64,000 nt of DNA from Treponema medium (GCF_017161265.1 NZ_CP031393.1:1860001-1924000); one strand, 5' to 3'. Positions 9,328-17,418 are shown, numbered from the stretch's first letter. Made by a program: numbers and translations. Notes: generated by a model not told the origin, from the letters alone.

Positions 9328-10110
9328 ATGGCTCAAAAACCATTTGAAGAATTAACCATTTCTGACGATTTTATGTTCTGTAAGGTCATGGAACATGAAC
9401 CTATCTGTAAAGAATTCCTTGAAATGCTTTTTAGCATCAAGATCGAGAAAATCACGTATTTGGCATCCCAGAATACCGTTACCACTAATTCGGGAGCAAA
9501 AAGCATCCGTCTTGACGTATTGGTAAAAGACGAAGCAGGGACTTCCTATGATATTGAAATGCAAGTTGCTAACCAATATAACATTCCGAAACGGATGAGA
9601 TACTATCAAGCCGCTCTTGACGTTGCATTTCTTGATCAGGGATATTCTTATAAGGCGCTAAATGATAGTTTTATTATCTTTATTTGTTTGTTTGATCCTG
9701 TAGGAAAGAATCGAGCTATCTACACGTTTGAGAACGTTTGCATAGAAGATAAAACTATCCTCTTACAGGATGGAACAAAAAAGATTATACTGAATGCAAA
9801 TGCGTTTAACACAGCAGATAATAAAGACTTACAAGGTTTTTTACAGTACGTCAAAACCGGTAAGGTAACGACTGAATATACAGGGAGGATAGAACAGATG
9901 ATACAGACGGTAAAACAGAACGAATTAGCACGGAAAGAATACCATATTTTACCGGCAGCTCTTATGGATGCCTTTGATGAAGGGGAAGCAAAAGGTTCCC
10001 ATCAAGCAAAGATTGAAACGGCAAAAAATCTTCTGCAATTCGGCTTATCTGTGGAAAATATCGCAAAAGCAACAGGCCTAAATAAGGAAGATGTAGAAAC
10101 ACTGATTTAA
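9328..10110 (+). CDS. Rpn-family PD-(D/E)XK nuclease / transposase-like protein
   Basis: 260-residue member of the Rpn (recombination-promoting nuclease, PD-(D/E)XK transposase) family. Conserved features: opening MAQKPFEELTISDDFMFCKVM, nuclease core with IRLDVLVKDEAGTSYDIEMQV (residues about 69-90; D and ExQ as the metal site), and NIPKRMRYYQAALD after it. The C-terminal helix-turn-helix-like tail (GLSVENIAKATGLNKEDVETLI) is also typical. Rpn proteins cut DNA and stimulate RecA-independent recombination, and they are often multicopy. RBS GGAGGT lies 8 bp before ATG. The gene sits among repeats and a broken RT, consistent with a mobile or variable locus. It looks intact. Confidence 0.88.
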   Translation: MAQKPFEELTISDDFMFCKVMEHEPICKEFLEMLFSIKIEKITYLASQNTVTTNSGAKSIRLDVLVKDEAGTSYDIEMQVANQYNIPKRMRYYQAALDVAFLDQGYSYKALNDSFIIFICLFDPVGKNRAIYTFENVCIEDKTILLQDGTKKIILNANAFNTADNKDLQGFLQYVKTGKVTTEYTGRIEQMIQTVKQNELARKEYHILPAALMDAFDEGEAKGSHQAKIETAKNLLQFGLSVENIAKATGLNKEDVETLI

Positions 10111-10167
10111 TTGGCAATGCATTAATTCGTTGGGCAAGGAAAGTGCAACAAATTCGGTGAAGCGTCG

Positions 10168-10201
10168 TTGAGCAGTTGTACATCCTTGTACAACTGCTCA
10201 A
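10168..10201. other. perfect 15-bp hairpin with TCCT loop
   Basis: TTGAGCAGTTGTACA / TGTACAACTGCTCAA with loop TCCT. It lies between the converging Rpn gene and the end of the rpsP-yraN operon. Same loop class as the hairpins in elements A, C and D, here as a solitary copy. No T-run on either side, so it is a weak candidate for an ordinary terminator. Confidence 0.6.
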
Positions 10202-10206
10202 CAAGG

Positions 10207-10620
10207 TTAATCGATTAAGCTGAAACGGTCGGCGATGGTGCCTCGCCATTCTGCTCGCTGGTTTTTATCTTCCCATTCAATGATTCTAACGATTGTGAAT
10301 TCTTTCATTGTTACCATTGAAGCGTATTTGATAACGGCAAATCTACCTTGTCCGATGTAAGAAATCGCTTCATTTTCCTGTAATGTTTCGTTTTGCTTTA
10401 AAAAATTCAATACACAATCAAAATGCACGGGATTGCCGTCTGTTTTATCCGCTAATGCAGCGCTTAAATCTTTGATAGGCTTGCCGCATCGTGCGCAGGT
10501 AAAAACTTCGACCGGTTCCTCGTGCTGCGAGTTGAGATACGGTTTATTATTCACCGCGGTATTTTCTGTATAACGGTTTTCTTTCCTATGTCCCCGCCTA
10601 TTGCTCATATTATTCTTCAT
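10207..10620 (-). CDS. hypothetical protein with a CxxC zinc-ribbon-like knuckle
   Basis: 137-residue soluble protein. A basic, disordered N-terminus (MKNNMSNRRGHRKENRYTEN) leads into FTCARCGKPIKDLSAALADKTDGNPVHFDCVLNFL. There C-x2-C followed by H and C looks like a single zinc site. The C-terminal part (AISYIGQGRFAVIKY, FTIVRIIEWED) looks like a small beta domain. Basic tail plus zinc site would suit nucleic-acid binding, but that is inference. Its start overlaps the end of the 58-residue gene upstream by 11 bp, so it is the last cistron of the rpsP-yraN transcript. Confidence 0.75.
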   Translation of the reverse strand: MKNNMSNRRGHRKENRYTENTAVNNKPYLNSQHEEPVEVFTCARCGKPIKDLSAALADKTDGNPVHFDCVLNFLKQNETLQENEAISYIGQGRFAVIKYASMVTMKEFTIVRIIEWEDKNQRAEWRGTIADRFSLID

Positions 10621-10786
10621 CCTTCATATACATCATCTGTTCGGTCAATATCGATGCTAATCGATATATGGCAGCTTGAATATATGTCTCATCCTTGAGT
10701 TTTGTTTCCATTTCGCGAAAATCAGATTCGGTAAAGTATTTACGGGGAGTATACCGCTCTTTCTTTGGAAACACGCCAACATTCAT
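10610..10786 (-). CDS. small hypothetical protein (58 aa) coupled to yraN
   Basis: Short gene that is easy to miss. Its ATG (10784-10786) overlaps the yraN stop as ATGA, and its stop overlaps the start region of the next gene by 11 bp. It encodes 58 residues beginning MNVGVFPKKERYTPRKYFTE and ending EQMMYMKDEE. It is a charged, probably helical protein without cysteines or membrane segments. The tight coupling on both sides is the main evidence that it is real. Function unknown. Confidence 0.7.
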   Translation of the reverse strand: MNVGVFPKKERYTPRKYFTESDFREMETKLKDETYIQAAIYRLASILTEQMMYMKDEE

Positions 10787-11157
10787 ACATAATCCTCAAA
10801 AGCATTCTCTAGATGCAAAGGCTCAGCTGCTTCTATCGTTCGTGGATCAAACGGTAACACAAGAACATCAAACCGTATATGCATCTTGTTATATTTTCGA
10901 TGAGTTAAGAGAAAATATTTAGCGGTTTTACAAATCCTTTCTTGTTTTCTATTTCCGACAATAATATCCAAGTCTGTAAGCGGCGTATGGGGTAATGTTT
11001 TTACTTCAAAGAAGATAAGCGTTTCGTCTTTTTCCGCTATAATGTCGATTTCCCCTGTTCTGGTTCGCCAGTTCCGGGCGATGATGGAATACCCTTGCCG
11101 TTCAAGCCATTTTTCTGCGAATGCTTCACCAGCCGATCCCAGCCGCTCTTCCATCAC
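10783..11157 (-). CDS. YraN family (UPF0102) nuclease-like protein
   Basis: 124-residue member of UPF0102, a small protein with a PD-(D/E)XK/Holliday-junction-resolvase-like fold. Visible signatures: GSAGEAFAEKWLERQGYSIIARNWRTRTGEIDIIAEKDETLIFFEVK, which contains the E, the GEIDII aspartate and the FxEVK catalytic pattern, and RFDVLVL near the C-terminus. Length is typical. It overlaps the HD-GYP gene by 4 bp (ATGA) and the 58-residue gene by 4 bp. YraN genes often sit close to the trmD/rplS cluster (usually with rnhB), as here. The precise cellular role of the family is not established. Confidence 0.9.
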   Translation of the reverse strand: MMEERLGSAGEAFAEKWLERQGYSIIARNWRTRTGEIDIIAEKDETLIFFEVKTLPHTPLTDLDIIVGNRKQERICKTAKYFLLTHRKYNKMHIRFDVLVLPFDPRTIEAAEPLHLENAFEDYV

Positions 11158-12386
11158 TTTTTTTGCTGATACTGCAGTGGGTCAATAGCCTTGACGATAA
11201 AAGTATTTTTGTGTTCCTTCAAATCAATGAGTTTGCCCTTATTATTGGGATAAAGGTGTCCGGTTTCATCGATGAGTACTCTAATCAGCGGGCGTAAGGG
11301 AGCTTCGGGAGTTATACCCACAACACGGACGATGGAGGTGTCGTTCATCAAAACTATTGAGCCGATGGGATATACACCAATACTCTGAATCATCGCTTTG
11401 ATGACTTCATAATCAAAGCGGCGGCCTTTATCTGCGAGCAGCGTCTTCATTGCATCATAACCGAGCAATGCACTGCGATAAGCCTTTCGTGCGGTCATTG
11501 CGACAAAGGCATCTACAACAGCGATAATACGAGCCCCTATTTCAATGGACTCTTTATCAAGCCCGTTTGGATATCCTTTGCCGTCCCAGCGTTCATGGTG
11601 CTCGAGAACAAGCATTGCAACTCGTTCGGTATATACAAATTCCGATAATACAGCTTTATAGCCATAGATGGTATGAGCCGCAACAGTCTGCATTTCAGTA
11701 TCTGAAAGCGCTGTCTTCTTGCTTAAAATATTATCGGGAATTCTCAGCATACCACAATCATGCAGCAGGGAAGCGAGTACTACATCGTCAATATAATCTT
11801 CAGGCAGATTCATAAAATTTGCGATGGTTTCAGCTAAAATAGCAGTATCGATGAGGGCTTTTGCCATATCTCGTTCAGGAATTTGGGCTGATAGGATAAA
11901 TGAAATAGCGAGCGGTCTATTAGCTGCAAGCAAATTACGGAGCCTCAAGGCTATTCCGTCTATAGGCCGCGGTGATATGGGTTTTCTTTTTTTTACCTCG
12001 GTTAAAAAGATATCCAGTGTTAGGATAATTGCCAAATATTCGGTATACAGTTCACTATGGGTTAAAATATCCGGCAGCTGTAAAATAGTATTTTCTTCTG
12101 CTGTTTTCTTTCGAGTGTTTTTGTTAGCTGTTTTAGCAGTTGAAGCTCCACCTTCGTCGGGTAGTGCATCTAATTCTTCAACCAATTCTGCTACTTCCGC
12201 TCTCTTTTTTATGATTTTACCGGCGATCATAACAAAAGGCACTTTCCATTGCTTTAATACCGATAGTTCACGTTCAGAAACCGGATACCCTTTGCCGAGG
12301 ACTTTGTTCTTACCGTCATCAAAGAAGAGCGACTCTGAAAATATCATGCCTTCTTTTAAATCTTCTACTTTAATTCGCCTAAGCAC
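11154..12386 (-). CDS. HD-GYP domain protein, putative cyclic-di-GMP phosphodiesterase
   Basis: 410 residues, cytoplasmic (no signal or membrane segment). The N-terminal 110 residues form a small domain typical of the DUF3391 type (VEDLKEGMIFSESLF...VSERELSVLKQWKVPFV). The HD-GYP domain spans about 180-350. It has the HD pair in LLHDCGMLRIP, the ligand HHERWDGKGYPNGL (GYP intact), and GARIIAVVDAFVAMTARKAYR. A short C-terminal beta domain follows (IGSIVLMNDTSIVRVVGI). The usual HDIGK lysine reads HDCGM here, so activity cannot be assumed. HD-GYP proteins hydrolyse cyclic di-GMP and control motility in spirochaetes. Its place after the FlhB-like gene suits a motility link. Overlaps neighbours by 4-8 bp. 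Confidence 0.88.
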   Translation of the reverse strand: MLRRIKVEDLKEGMIFSESLFFDDGKNKVLGKGYPVSERELSVLKQWKVPFVMIAGKIIKKRAEVAELVEELDALPDEGGASTAKTANKNTRKKTAEENTILQLPDILTHSELYTEYLAIILTLDIFLTEVKKRKPISPRPIDGIALRLRNLLAANRPLAISFILSAQIPERDMAKALIDTAILAETIANFMNLPEDYIDDVVLASLLHDCGMLRIPDNILSKKTALSDTEMQTVAAHTIYGYKAVLSEFVYTERVAMLVLEHHERWDGKGYPNGLDKESIEIGARIIAVVDAFVAMTARKAYRSALLGYDAMKTLLADKGRRFDYEVIKAMIQSIGVYPIGSIVLMNDTSIVRVVGITPEAPLRPLIRVLIDETGHLYPNNKGKLIDLKEHKNTFIVKAIDPLQYQQKK

Positions 12387-12645
12387 CGATTATCCCATCC
12401 TTTTTTTGAAGAAATGCAAAAAGAGCGGCAACCGCTTGATACGTTTCTTCAGGAATACAAGAGCCTATTTCAGCTTCAACCAACACTTCCGCCAACAGAG
12501 GGTCATTGATGAGGGGAATATGACATTTATCGGCAATTTCCCGTATCTTTTGCGCAACTGCACCGCGTCCTGAGGCGGTAATCAGCGGAACACTCTCCCC
12601 AAATGTATATGACAATGCTACCGAACAGTCTTGTACTCTGCTCAT
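12379..12645 (-). CDS. FlhB-related cytoplasmic-domain protein (FlhX/YlqH-like)
   Basis: 88-residue protein equivalent to the cytoplasmic C-terminal domain of the flagellar export switch FlhB, without the membrane part. Matching stretches are VALSYTFGESVPLITASGRGAVAQKIREIADKCHIPLINDPLLAEVL and EIGSCIPEETYQAVAALFAFL. The NPTH autocleavage site is absent, as in free-standing homologues. These can stand in for the FlhB domain cut off by autocleavage. I chose ATG 12645; the frame stays open to 12729 but that would overlap the upstream gene by 26 bp and adds unrelated residues. Overlaps the HD-GYP gene by 8 bp. Confidence 0.82.
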   Translation of the reverse strand: MSRVQDCSVALSYTFGESVPLITASGRGAVAQKIREIADKCHIPLINDPLLAEVLVEAEIGSCIPEETYQAVAALFAFLQKKDGIIGA

Positions 12646-12703
12646 ATTATCGCTTTTTATCTTCACGGTAATATAAAAAAGCCATACCCACTCCGAGTAT
12701 ATT

Positions 12704-13681
12704 CTACACTGATATATCAATTGATGCAAGGGTATGATTATCTTCTATATTATTATCGGCATAATGTACGGTATATGACACAACTCCTGCGGATTTCAGA
12801 CAATCCTGCAGCAATGCTGTAAGATTTTCCTTTTTCTGTACCGAAAGAGCTGTCGCTCCCTGATAGGAAAAAAGGCAGGTATTGTTTTTGAGCATAAACG
12901 TCCATGATTCCTGCTTTTCTTCGCTCCGTACCCTCAGGCAGCATTCATGACATACGGTGTCTTGCAGGTCAAGGAGAAAAGCTGCCGAACCCTTCCAGAG
13001 TGTGTCGAGTTGTTTTTCAAACGGGAATACGACCCAGTGGTTTCTACCGGCTTTTACATGATTGAGAAAACGAAAGAGGTCGTCATCTTCCGGAGCGTCG
13101 ATCGGCTTTTCATGTTGTGTGTCGGAAAGGGTGAATAAGGCTGTAAGGCATTGCGCAATCAGCTGCGGTGACGGTTCAATGCCGCGGGAGTAGAGGAGGG
13201 CAGCGGCAAAAGCGGCTTTTTTCTCGTGAGGAGCAAAAACATGGAGCGAGGAAAGGATTTTTAAGAGCGGACGGGGTTGAAGCGGCTGCTCGTTTTCGCG
13301 AAAAAAAGCAATGAGTGCTGCTGTAAGATCTGACTGTGGTATGCCGAGTTGAGTGAATACATCGTTATGAGGAGTTTGCGGGAGTATATGGTTTCGGTAC
13401 GGTGTTAGTACCACCGTGTTCTCGGCAATATGAACGCGCATCAACAAAAAAGCTCCTTCTCGAATGTCCTGAGAAAGAGCTTTTGTCTGTGCTTGCAATA
13501 CGGTTCCCTTGATAGCAATCCGTATCGTATTGTTTTTAAGGATAGACAGTACCCGAACCGTTACCGGTTCATTCTCGGAAAAACCGGCAGCAGTATTCCC
13601 GTGTAAAAGAACGGCCTCGTTAAGCGCCTCATTCTGATGTAATGGAATCAGAAGCACCGACCGTTCCGCTACGGCTTGCAT
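12704..13681 (-). CDS. hypothetical protein, positional analogue of FliK-like YlqG
   Basis: 325-residue soluble protein with no certain domain. The N-terminal 100 residues look like a beta-rich OB/FliK-N-like module (PVTVRVLSILKNNTIRIAIKG). The middle is helical. The last 120 residues contain WVVFPFEKQLDTLWKGSAAFLLDLQ and LQDCLKSAGVVSYTVHYADN, reminiscent of the FliK hook-length-control C-terminal fold. In Bacillus, ylqG followed by the FlhB-like ylqH lies in the same trmD-rplS neighbourhood, which supports a FliK-type reading; this is inference from order and weak pattern only. It begins 5 bp after the rplS stop, within the operon. Confidence 0.7.
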   Translation of the reverse strand: MQAVAERSVLLIPLHQNEALNEAVLLHGNTAAGFSENEPVTVRVLSILKNNTIRIAIKGTVLQAQTKALSQDIREGAFLLMRVHIAENTVVLTPYRNHILPQTPHNDVFTQLGIPQSDLTAALIAFFRENEQPLQPRPLLKILSSLHVFAPHEKKAAFAAALLYSRGIEPSPQLIAQCLTALFTLSDTQHEKPIDAPEDDDLFRFLNHVKAGRNHWVVFPFEKQLDTLWKGSAAFLLDLQDTVCHECCLRVRSEEKQESWTFMLKNNTCLFSYQGATALSVQKKENLTALLQDCLKSAGVVSYTVHYADNNIEDNHTLASIDISV

Positions 13682-13686
13682 ATCCG

Positions 13687-14046
13687 CTAGTTTTTTTTCT
13701 GCAGCAGTGTCTTAATCTTTGCCGCCTTACCGATCTTCTCGCGGATGTAGTACAGCTTAGCACGGCGTACCTTACCGGCATGCACAACTTCCACCTTTGC
13801 AATACGCGGCGAGTGAAGCGGGAATACGCGCTCGACACCAACGCCGTAAGAGTTCTTTCTTACGGTGAATGTCCGACCGATACCGGCATTTTTAAAGCAC
13901 AGCACCAAGCCTTCATATATCTGAATACGTTCGGTTTTTCCTTCAATAATCTTGAAGTGTACCTTTACGGTATCGCCTACTTTAAAAGAAGGTTTTTCGA
14001 CAATCTTTTGTTTTTCCTCAATCTTACGAATTAAATTCTCTGCCAT
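13687..14046 (-). CDS. rplS: 50S ribosomal protein L19
   Basis: 119-residue L19 of the large subunit, located at the 30S-50S interface. Typical sequence: [29 protein letters not shown], then [24 protein letters not shown] and [18 protein letters not shown]. The start ATG is preceded by AGGAG on the minus strand, which lies inside trmD, so the genes overlap by 23 bp. Translation is probably coupled. Last ribosomal gene of the rpsP operon. Confidence 0.98.
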   Translation of the reverse strand: MAENLIRKIEEKQKIVEKPSFKVGDTVKVHFKIIEGKTERIQIYEGLVLCFKNAGIGRTFTVRKNSYGVGVERVFPLHSPRIAKVEVVHAGKVRRAKLYYIREKIGKAAKIKTLLQKKN

Positions 14047-14770
14047 TTGTTATCTCCTGTAAAATAAGTTCCGCTTCTTTTGTCCATTCAGGCGAACTAC
14101 GGATTACTGTCAGTAAGTCGGGACGCATGGCAAGCGTCTTTCTAATCCGCTGTTCAAGCCGCCATTTACGAATGTGCTCGTGGTGGCCGGACAGAAGCAC
14201 TTCAGGAACAGCCCTGTCCCTGAATATCTGCGGCCGTGTGTACTGGGGGTATTCCAACAAACCGTCGGAAAAGCTCTCCTCTTCAAGGGATTCGCGGGAA
14301 ATAACGCCGTCGATCAAGCGGTACACCGCGTCTATTATTACGAGCGCAGCAAGTTCACCTGAGGACATAACGTAGTCGCCGAGCGAAATTTCGTCGCAGG
14401 CGTATTCGTCGATGATCCGCTGATCGATTCCTTCGTAGCGGCCGCAGATAAACACGAGTTCTTTTTCTCGTGCAAGCTCTGCTGCACATGATTGCGTAAA
14501 GGGTTTGCCGGAAGGAGTTACATAGATAACTCGTTTTTCGGCAGCCTGCACGGAATCGAGCGCGAGCGCAAGCGGCTGCGGCAATAGGAGCATTCCCGCC
14601 CCGCCGCCGTAGGTTAGATCATCACAGGTTCGATGCTTGTCGTAAGCAAAGTCGCGGATATTCACCAGATTGTAGGTAATAAGCCCCCGTTCGACCGCCT
14701 TCGCCATGATCGACGATTCGAAAAAGGCGGCGGGTATTTCGGGGAACAAGGTCAGCACATTGAATCTCAT
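14024..14770 (-). CDS. trmD: tRNA (guanine-N1)-methyltransferase
   Basis: Makes m1G37 in tRNAs with G36, preventing +1 frameshifts. The 248-residue protein has the SPOUT trefoil-knot signatures: [21 protein letters not shown] at the start, [42 protein letters not shown] and the SAM-binding loop [27 protein letters not shown]. The tail has [17 protein letters not shown]. Length normal. ATGA overlap with rimM upstream and 23-bp overlap with rplS downstream. Confidence 0.98.
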   Translation of the reverse strand: MRFNVLTLFPEIPAAFFESSIMAKAVERGLITYNLVNIRDFAYDKHRTCDDLTYGGGAGMLLLPQPLALALDSVQAAEKRVIYVTPSGKPFTQSCAAELAREKELVFICGRYEGIDQRIIDEYACDEISLGDYVMSSGELAALVIIDAVYRLIDGVISRESLEEESFSDGLLEYPQYTRPQIFRDRAVPEVLLSGHHEHIRKWRLEQRIRKTLAMRPDLLTVIRSSPEWTKEAELILQEITNGREFNS

Positions 14771-15291
14771 TCGAGAATCCAGCGGTGCATAAGCTCAACC
14801 TGCTTTGCCGCTATGTTTATCTTCCCAATAAATTGAGAGCGAAACGGAACATACACGGTTCTGCCTGTTGCAGCCTCGGAGACTTCCAATAACAATCCGC
14901 CTCCGCCTTCCACTACATCTGCAATTGTACCCACAGAATTTCCTTTGTACACAAGGTCAGAATTACAAAGATCATTGATATAAAACTCGCCGCGTTCAAG
15001 CGGGCAAGCCATATCCCGAGGAACCAATATATCCGCGCCGTGCAGCTTCTTTGCCGCCTCAGGCGAATCGATACCTCGTAGTTTTAATAATGCATCCGCA
15101 TTACGGATAACACACTCTTCAACCTGATAGAAGATTTCGGGATGCTGTGTTTCCGTCCCTTTGGATGGAAGTTGCAGCTTTATCTCTTTTAAGTTTAGAA
15201 AATGTTCATACTCGCCCGAACAGCTTTCAATTTTAATGAAGCCTTCGAGACCGAATGTACCCCGAACTCTACCGGTTATGAGCCAGTCCAT
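14767..15291 (-). CDS. rimM: 16S rRNA processing protein RimM
   Basis: 174-residue ribosome maturation factor that binds S19 and helps 30S head assembly. The N-terminal RimM beta-barrel has LITGRVRGTFGLEGFIKIES (the GxxGxxG-like opening is typical). The second, PRC-barrel half has FYINDLCNSDLVYKGNSVGTIADVVEGGGGLLLEV and VPFRSQFIGKINIAAKQVELM. Start overlaps the khpA stop as TAATG. Part of the conserved rpsP-khpA-rimM-trmD-rplS order. Confidence 0.95.
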   Translation of the reverse strand: MDWLITGRVRGTFGLEGFIKIESCSGEYEHFLNLKEIKLQLPSKGTETQHPEIFYQVEECVIRNADALLKLRGIDSPEAAKKLHGADILVPRDMACPLERGEFYINDLCNSDLVYKGNSVGTIADVVEGGGGLLLEVSEAATGRTVYVPFRSQFIGKINIAAKQVELMHRWILE

Positions 15292-15524
15292 TAATCAAGA
15301 ATTTCCAGTAAATAACGGGTTCCGCTCCGACCGGCTGATGCCATAAGCAACGTCCGAATTGCCTGTGCAACCCTTCCGAATTTTCCGATTACCTTTCCTA
15401 CATCACCGCTTGCAACACGCAATTCCAGCACAATACCGCGGTCGGTCTCTTTTTCCGATACGGAAACGGCGCTGGGATCATCGACAAGCGACTTTGCAAT
15501 GTACTCGACTAAATCACGTTCCAT
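15291..15524 (-). CDS. khpA: KH-domain RNA-binding protein KhpA
   Basis: 77-residue single KH type II domain protein. The RNA-binding GxxG loop is GKVIGKFGR, in the order VSEKETDRGIVLELRVASGDVGKVIGKFGRVAQAIRTLL. KhpA (often with KhpB/Jag) is a global RNA chaperone-like protein in Gram-positives and lies between rpsP and rimM in very many bacteria. The gap to rpsP is 14 bp; it overlaps rimM by one base. Confidence 0.95.
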   Translation of the reverse strand: MERDLVEYIAKSLVDDPSAVSVSEKETDRGIVLELRVASGDVGKVIGKFGRVAQAIRTLLMASAGRSGTRYLLEILD

Positions 15525-15538
15525 GCTCGATAGCCGAC

Positions 15539-15787
15539 CTATAATGTGAATTGTTTTTTGTTGAGTAAGTGACGAACCGTATCGGTCGGCTGAGCGCCTT
15601 TATTAAGCCAACCGCGTACCTTATCGGCATCAAAAGCAATCTGCTGATCTTCGGCTTCAATAGGATGGTAGATGCCTACCTCGTCGATGGTTTTACCGTC
15701 ACGGGGTTCACGAACATCCTGTACTACGATACGGTAATACGGACGCTTTTTACTCCCGAACTTCTTGAGTCTGATTTTTACGCTCAC
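15539..15787 (-). CDS. rpsP: 30S ribosomal protein S16
   Basis: 82-residue S16. Typical start MSVKIRLKKFGSKKRPYYRIVV followed by the conserved PRDGKTIDEVGIYHP and the VRGWLNKGAQPTDTVRHLL tail. First gene of the minus-strand operon. A strong RBS (GGAGG on the minus strand) precedes ATG 15787, and a leader hairpin plus near-consensus promoter lie upstream. Confidence 0.98.
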   Translation of the reverse strand: MSVKIRLKKFGSKKRPYYRIVVQDVREPRDGKTIDEVGIYHPIEAEDQQIAFDADKVRGWLNKGAQPTDTVRHLLNKKQFTL

Positions 15788-15818
15788 GTTAATCCTCCCG
15801 GAAATTAATCAATATAGT

Positions 15819-15904
15819 AGGAACTACTAAAAGAGCAGCTTTTAGGAATGTTCCTGCAAGAATAAAATACAGGCTATAATACATAAAAACCGATACTTGG
15901 TCAA
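15819..15904 (-). promoter_or_regulatory. rpsP operon promoter and leader hairpin
   Basis: On the minus strand: -35 TTGACC (15904-15899), 17-bp spacer, -10 TATTAT (15881-15876), predicting a start near 15869. The leader then contains a two-part hairpin, 15855-15819 (AGGAAC/GTTCCT outer arms, AAAAG/CTTTT inner arms), before the rpsP RBS. The hairpin could be a ribosomal-protein control site; that is inference. Confidence 0.65.
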
Positions 15905-15951
15905 CCATAGGACATCGAGTTTTACGGCAAAGAGGGAGTTTGTTTGACTAC

Positions 15952-16028
15952 TTGACATACACTATATATGGGGGTATTGTAATAAACATAAGCGTAATTA
16001 ACACTATATAGATAAACTTATATAGTGT
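15952..16028 (+). promoter_or_regulatory. nrd operon promoter with NrdR-like boxes
   Basis: -35 TTGACA (15952-15957), 17-bp spacer, -10 TATTGT (15975-15980). A NrdR-like sequence ACACTATATATGG begins at 15959, inside the spacer. A second ACACTATATA starts 42 bp later (16001-16010) and pairs with TATATAGTGT at 16019-16028 as a perfect 10-bp inverted repeat. The NrdR consensus is roughly ACACWATATWTNGTGT, usually in tandem on the same helix face. The gene content downstream fits. Box identity is inferred from pattern and context. Confidence 0.6.
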
Positions 16029-16068
16029 GATGTTAAACATAACTCTATAAAAAGGCGGGTAAAGCACC

Positions 16069-16581
16069 ATGAGAACAAGAGAAGCAATCGATGCTGATAT
16101 TGCAGCTGCACAGTCCGAACTGCAAAACGTACACGGTTCCACAACGGAAGTATATGCACGCATAGTCGGTTATTACCGTTCCGTCCGTAACTGGAATAAG
16201 GGCAAGCGTGAAGAGTTTTCAGAACGGAAAATGTTTGAACACGAAAATCCCAAAACGCCCCTCTATGCAGGGCAAAGTACCGTAGTGGATACGGGAACGA
16301 CATCAATTCAATATCCTGCCTTTTTTGAGGTATATACGCGAAAGACATGTCCTAATTGCCCCCCTGTTAAAGATTACTGCAATAATCTCGGTATTGACAT
16401 CCATTATATCGATGCCGACACCGAAGAGGGTATTAAAGCTGCTGCCAAGCACGGCGTTCGTTCCTGTCCTACCGTTATCATGTATAATGAATCGGAAAAA
16501 GAGCTTTCTCGTGCATATTCGGTTGCCGATCTTAAAGCGTATCACTTAACTCCATATACGGCTGAAGCGGTTATCGCGTAA
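16069..16581 (+). CDS. NrdD-tail/thioredoxin-fold fusion protein (anaerobic ribonucleotide reductase accessory)
   Basis: 170-residue protein in two parts. Residues about 20-60 (STTEVYARIVGYYRSVRNWNKGKREEFSERKMF) match the C-terminal segment of anaerobic ribonucleotide reductase NrdD, where GYYRxVxxWNxGKxxEF lies close to the glycyl-radical region. There is no glycyl-radical RVxGY(L) motif and no large catalytic domain. Residues about 82-165 form a glutaredoxin/thioredoxin-like domain with active site CPNCPP (FFEVYTRKTCPNCPPVKDYC) and the cis-proline SCPTVIMY. It is a plausible electron donor or docking factor for NrdD. It lies 3 bp before the NrdG-type activase, behind NrdR-like boxes. The catalytic nrdD gene itself is not in this window. 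Confidence 0.8.
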   Translation: MRTREAIDADIAAAQSELQNVHGSTTEVYARIVGYYRSVRNWNKGKREEFSERKMFEHENPKTPLYAGQSTVVDTGTTSIQYPAFFEVYTRKTCPNCPPVKDYCNNLGIDIHYIDADTEEGIKAAAKHGVRSCPTVIMYNESEKELSRAYSVADLKAYHLTPYTAEAVIA

Positions 16582-16584
16582 GCT

Positions 16585-17355
16585 ATGAATGTCGGTCTGC
16601 AGAAAACCACACTTGTCAACTATCCGCGCAAGGTTGCTGCTGCGGTTTTTCTGCCCGGCTGTAACTTGCGCTGCCCGTATTGCTATAACGGTGAGTTGGT
16701 ATGTGCATCCGTTTTGGAAGGGCCTGCCGGTAAATCATTGCAGGGCGGTACGAATGACTACGTACCGATCGAAGCGGTCTATGAGCATATCGAAAAGCGG
16801 AAGTCGGTATTGCGCGGACTCGTTATTTCAGGTGGAGAAGCGCTGTTGTCTCCGATTTTACCGGAGCTTATTCTACGGGCACGAAAAGCCGGTCTTGCCG
16901 TTAAACTTGATACAAACGGTCTATTGCCGGATAGGATGTATTCGCTATTGCACGACGAAGCGCTCTGTCCGGATATGATAGCCGTCGATATAAAGACCGC
17001 TCCCTCCCGTTATCATGAACTTAAATTTTGTTGTCCGGCAGGGACTGAGCCGTCGGCTGAACAGCCTGAAGCTGCGCTTAAACGGACGCTGATGATTTTG
17101 CAGGAAAAGCAAAGATTTTGCCGATCGGTAGAAATCGAGTACAGAACAGTTCTTGTACCGCCGCTTGTAGCCGCCGAAGAGATACGCGCTATTTCAGCAT
17201 TACTCCCTTCCGATGCCGCATGGTTTTTTGCTCCTTTTTTACCGGGTAACTGTCTTAATCCCGCATGGAATACAATCCGTCCATATACACAGGCTGAAAT
17301 GGAGAATCTCATCCGTCTTGCCGGAACAAAGATTCCCAATAGCCAATTACGATAA
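16585..17355 (+). CDS. nrdG: anaerobic ribonucleoside-triphosphate reductase activating protein (radical SAM)
   Basis: 256 residues. It generates the glycyl radical of NrdD using S-adenosylmethionine and a [4Fe-4S] cluster. The cluster motif CxxxCxxC is CNLRCPYC, within VNYPRKVAAAVFLPGCNLRCPYCYNGELV (residues 12-40). GLVISGGEALLSP is the GGE SAM-binding motif, and KLDTNG is the radical-SAM strand 4 motif. It is the longer NrdG2-type activase rather than the 150-residue E. coli form. It is 3 bp downstream of the thioredoxin-fold gene and surely cotranscribed. No further gene follows before the tRNA. Confidence 0.88.
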   Translation: MNVGLQKTTLVNYPRKVAAAVFLPGCNLRCPYCYNGELVCASVLEGPAGKSLQGGTNDYVPIEAVYEHIEKRKSVLRGLVISGGEALLSPILPELILRARKAGLAVKLDTNGLLPDRMYSLLHDEALCPDMIAVDIKTAPSRYHELKFCCPAGTEPSAEQPEAALKRTLMILQEKQRFCRSVEIEYRTVLVPPLVAAEEIRAISALLPSDAAWFFAPFLPGNCLNPAWNTIRPYTQAEMENLIRLAGTKIPNSQLR

Positions 17356-17398
17356 TTGATTTGTCATTCATAAAAATGGATAGAAAATAGTGAGGTCT

Positions 17399-17418
17399 CT
17401 ACAGCGCAACGCTGTAGG
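17399..17418 (+). terminator. possible terminator hairpin after nrdG
   Basis: CTACAGCG/CGCTGTAG with a 3-nt loop in the 100-bp gap between nrdG and the tRNA gene. Only a weak T content follows, so it may be a plain hairpin. Confidence 0.35.
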
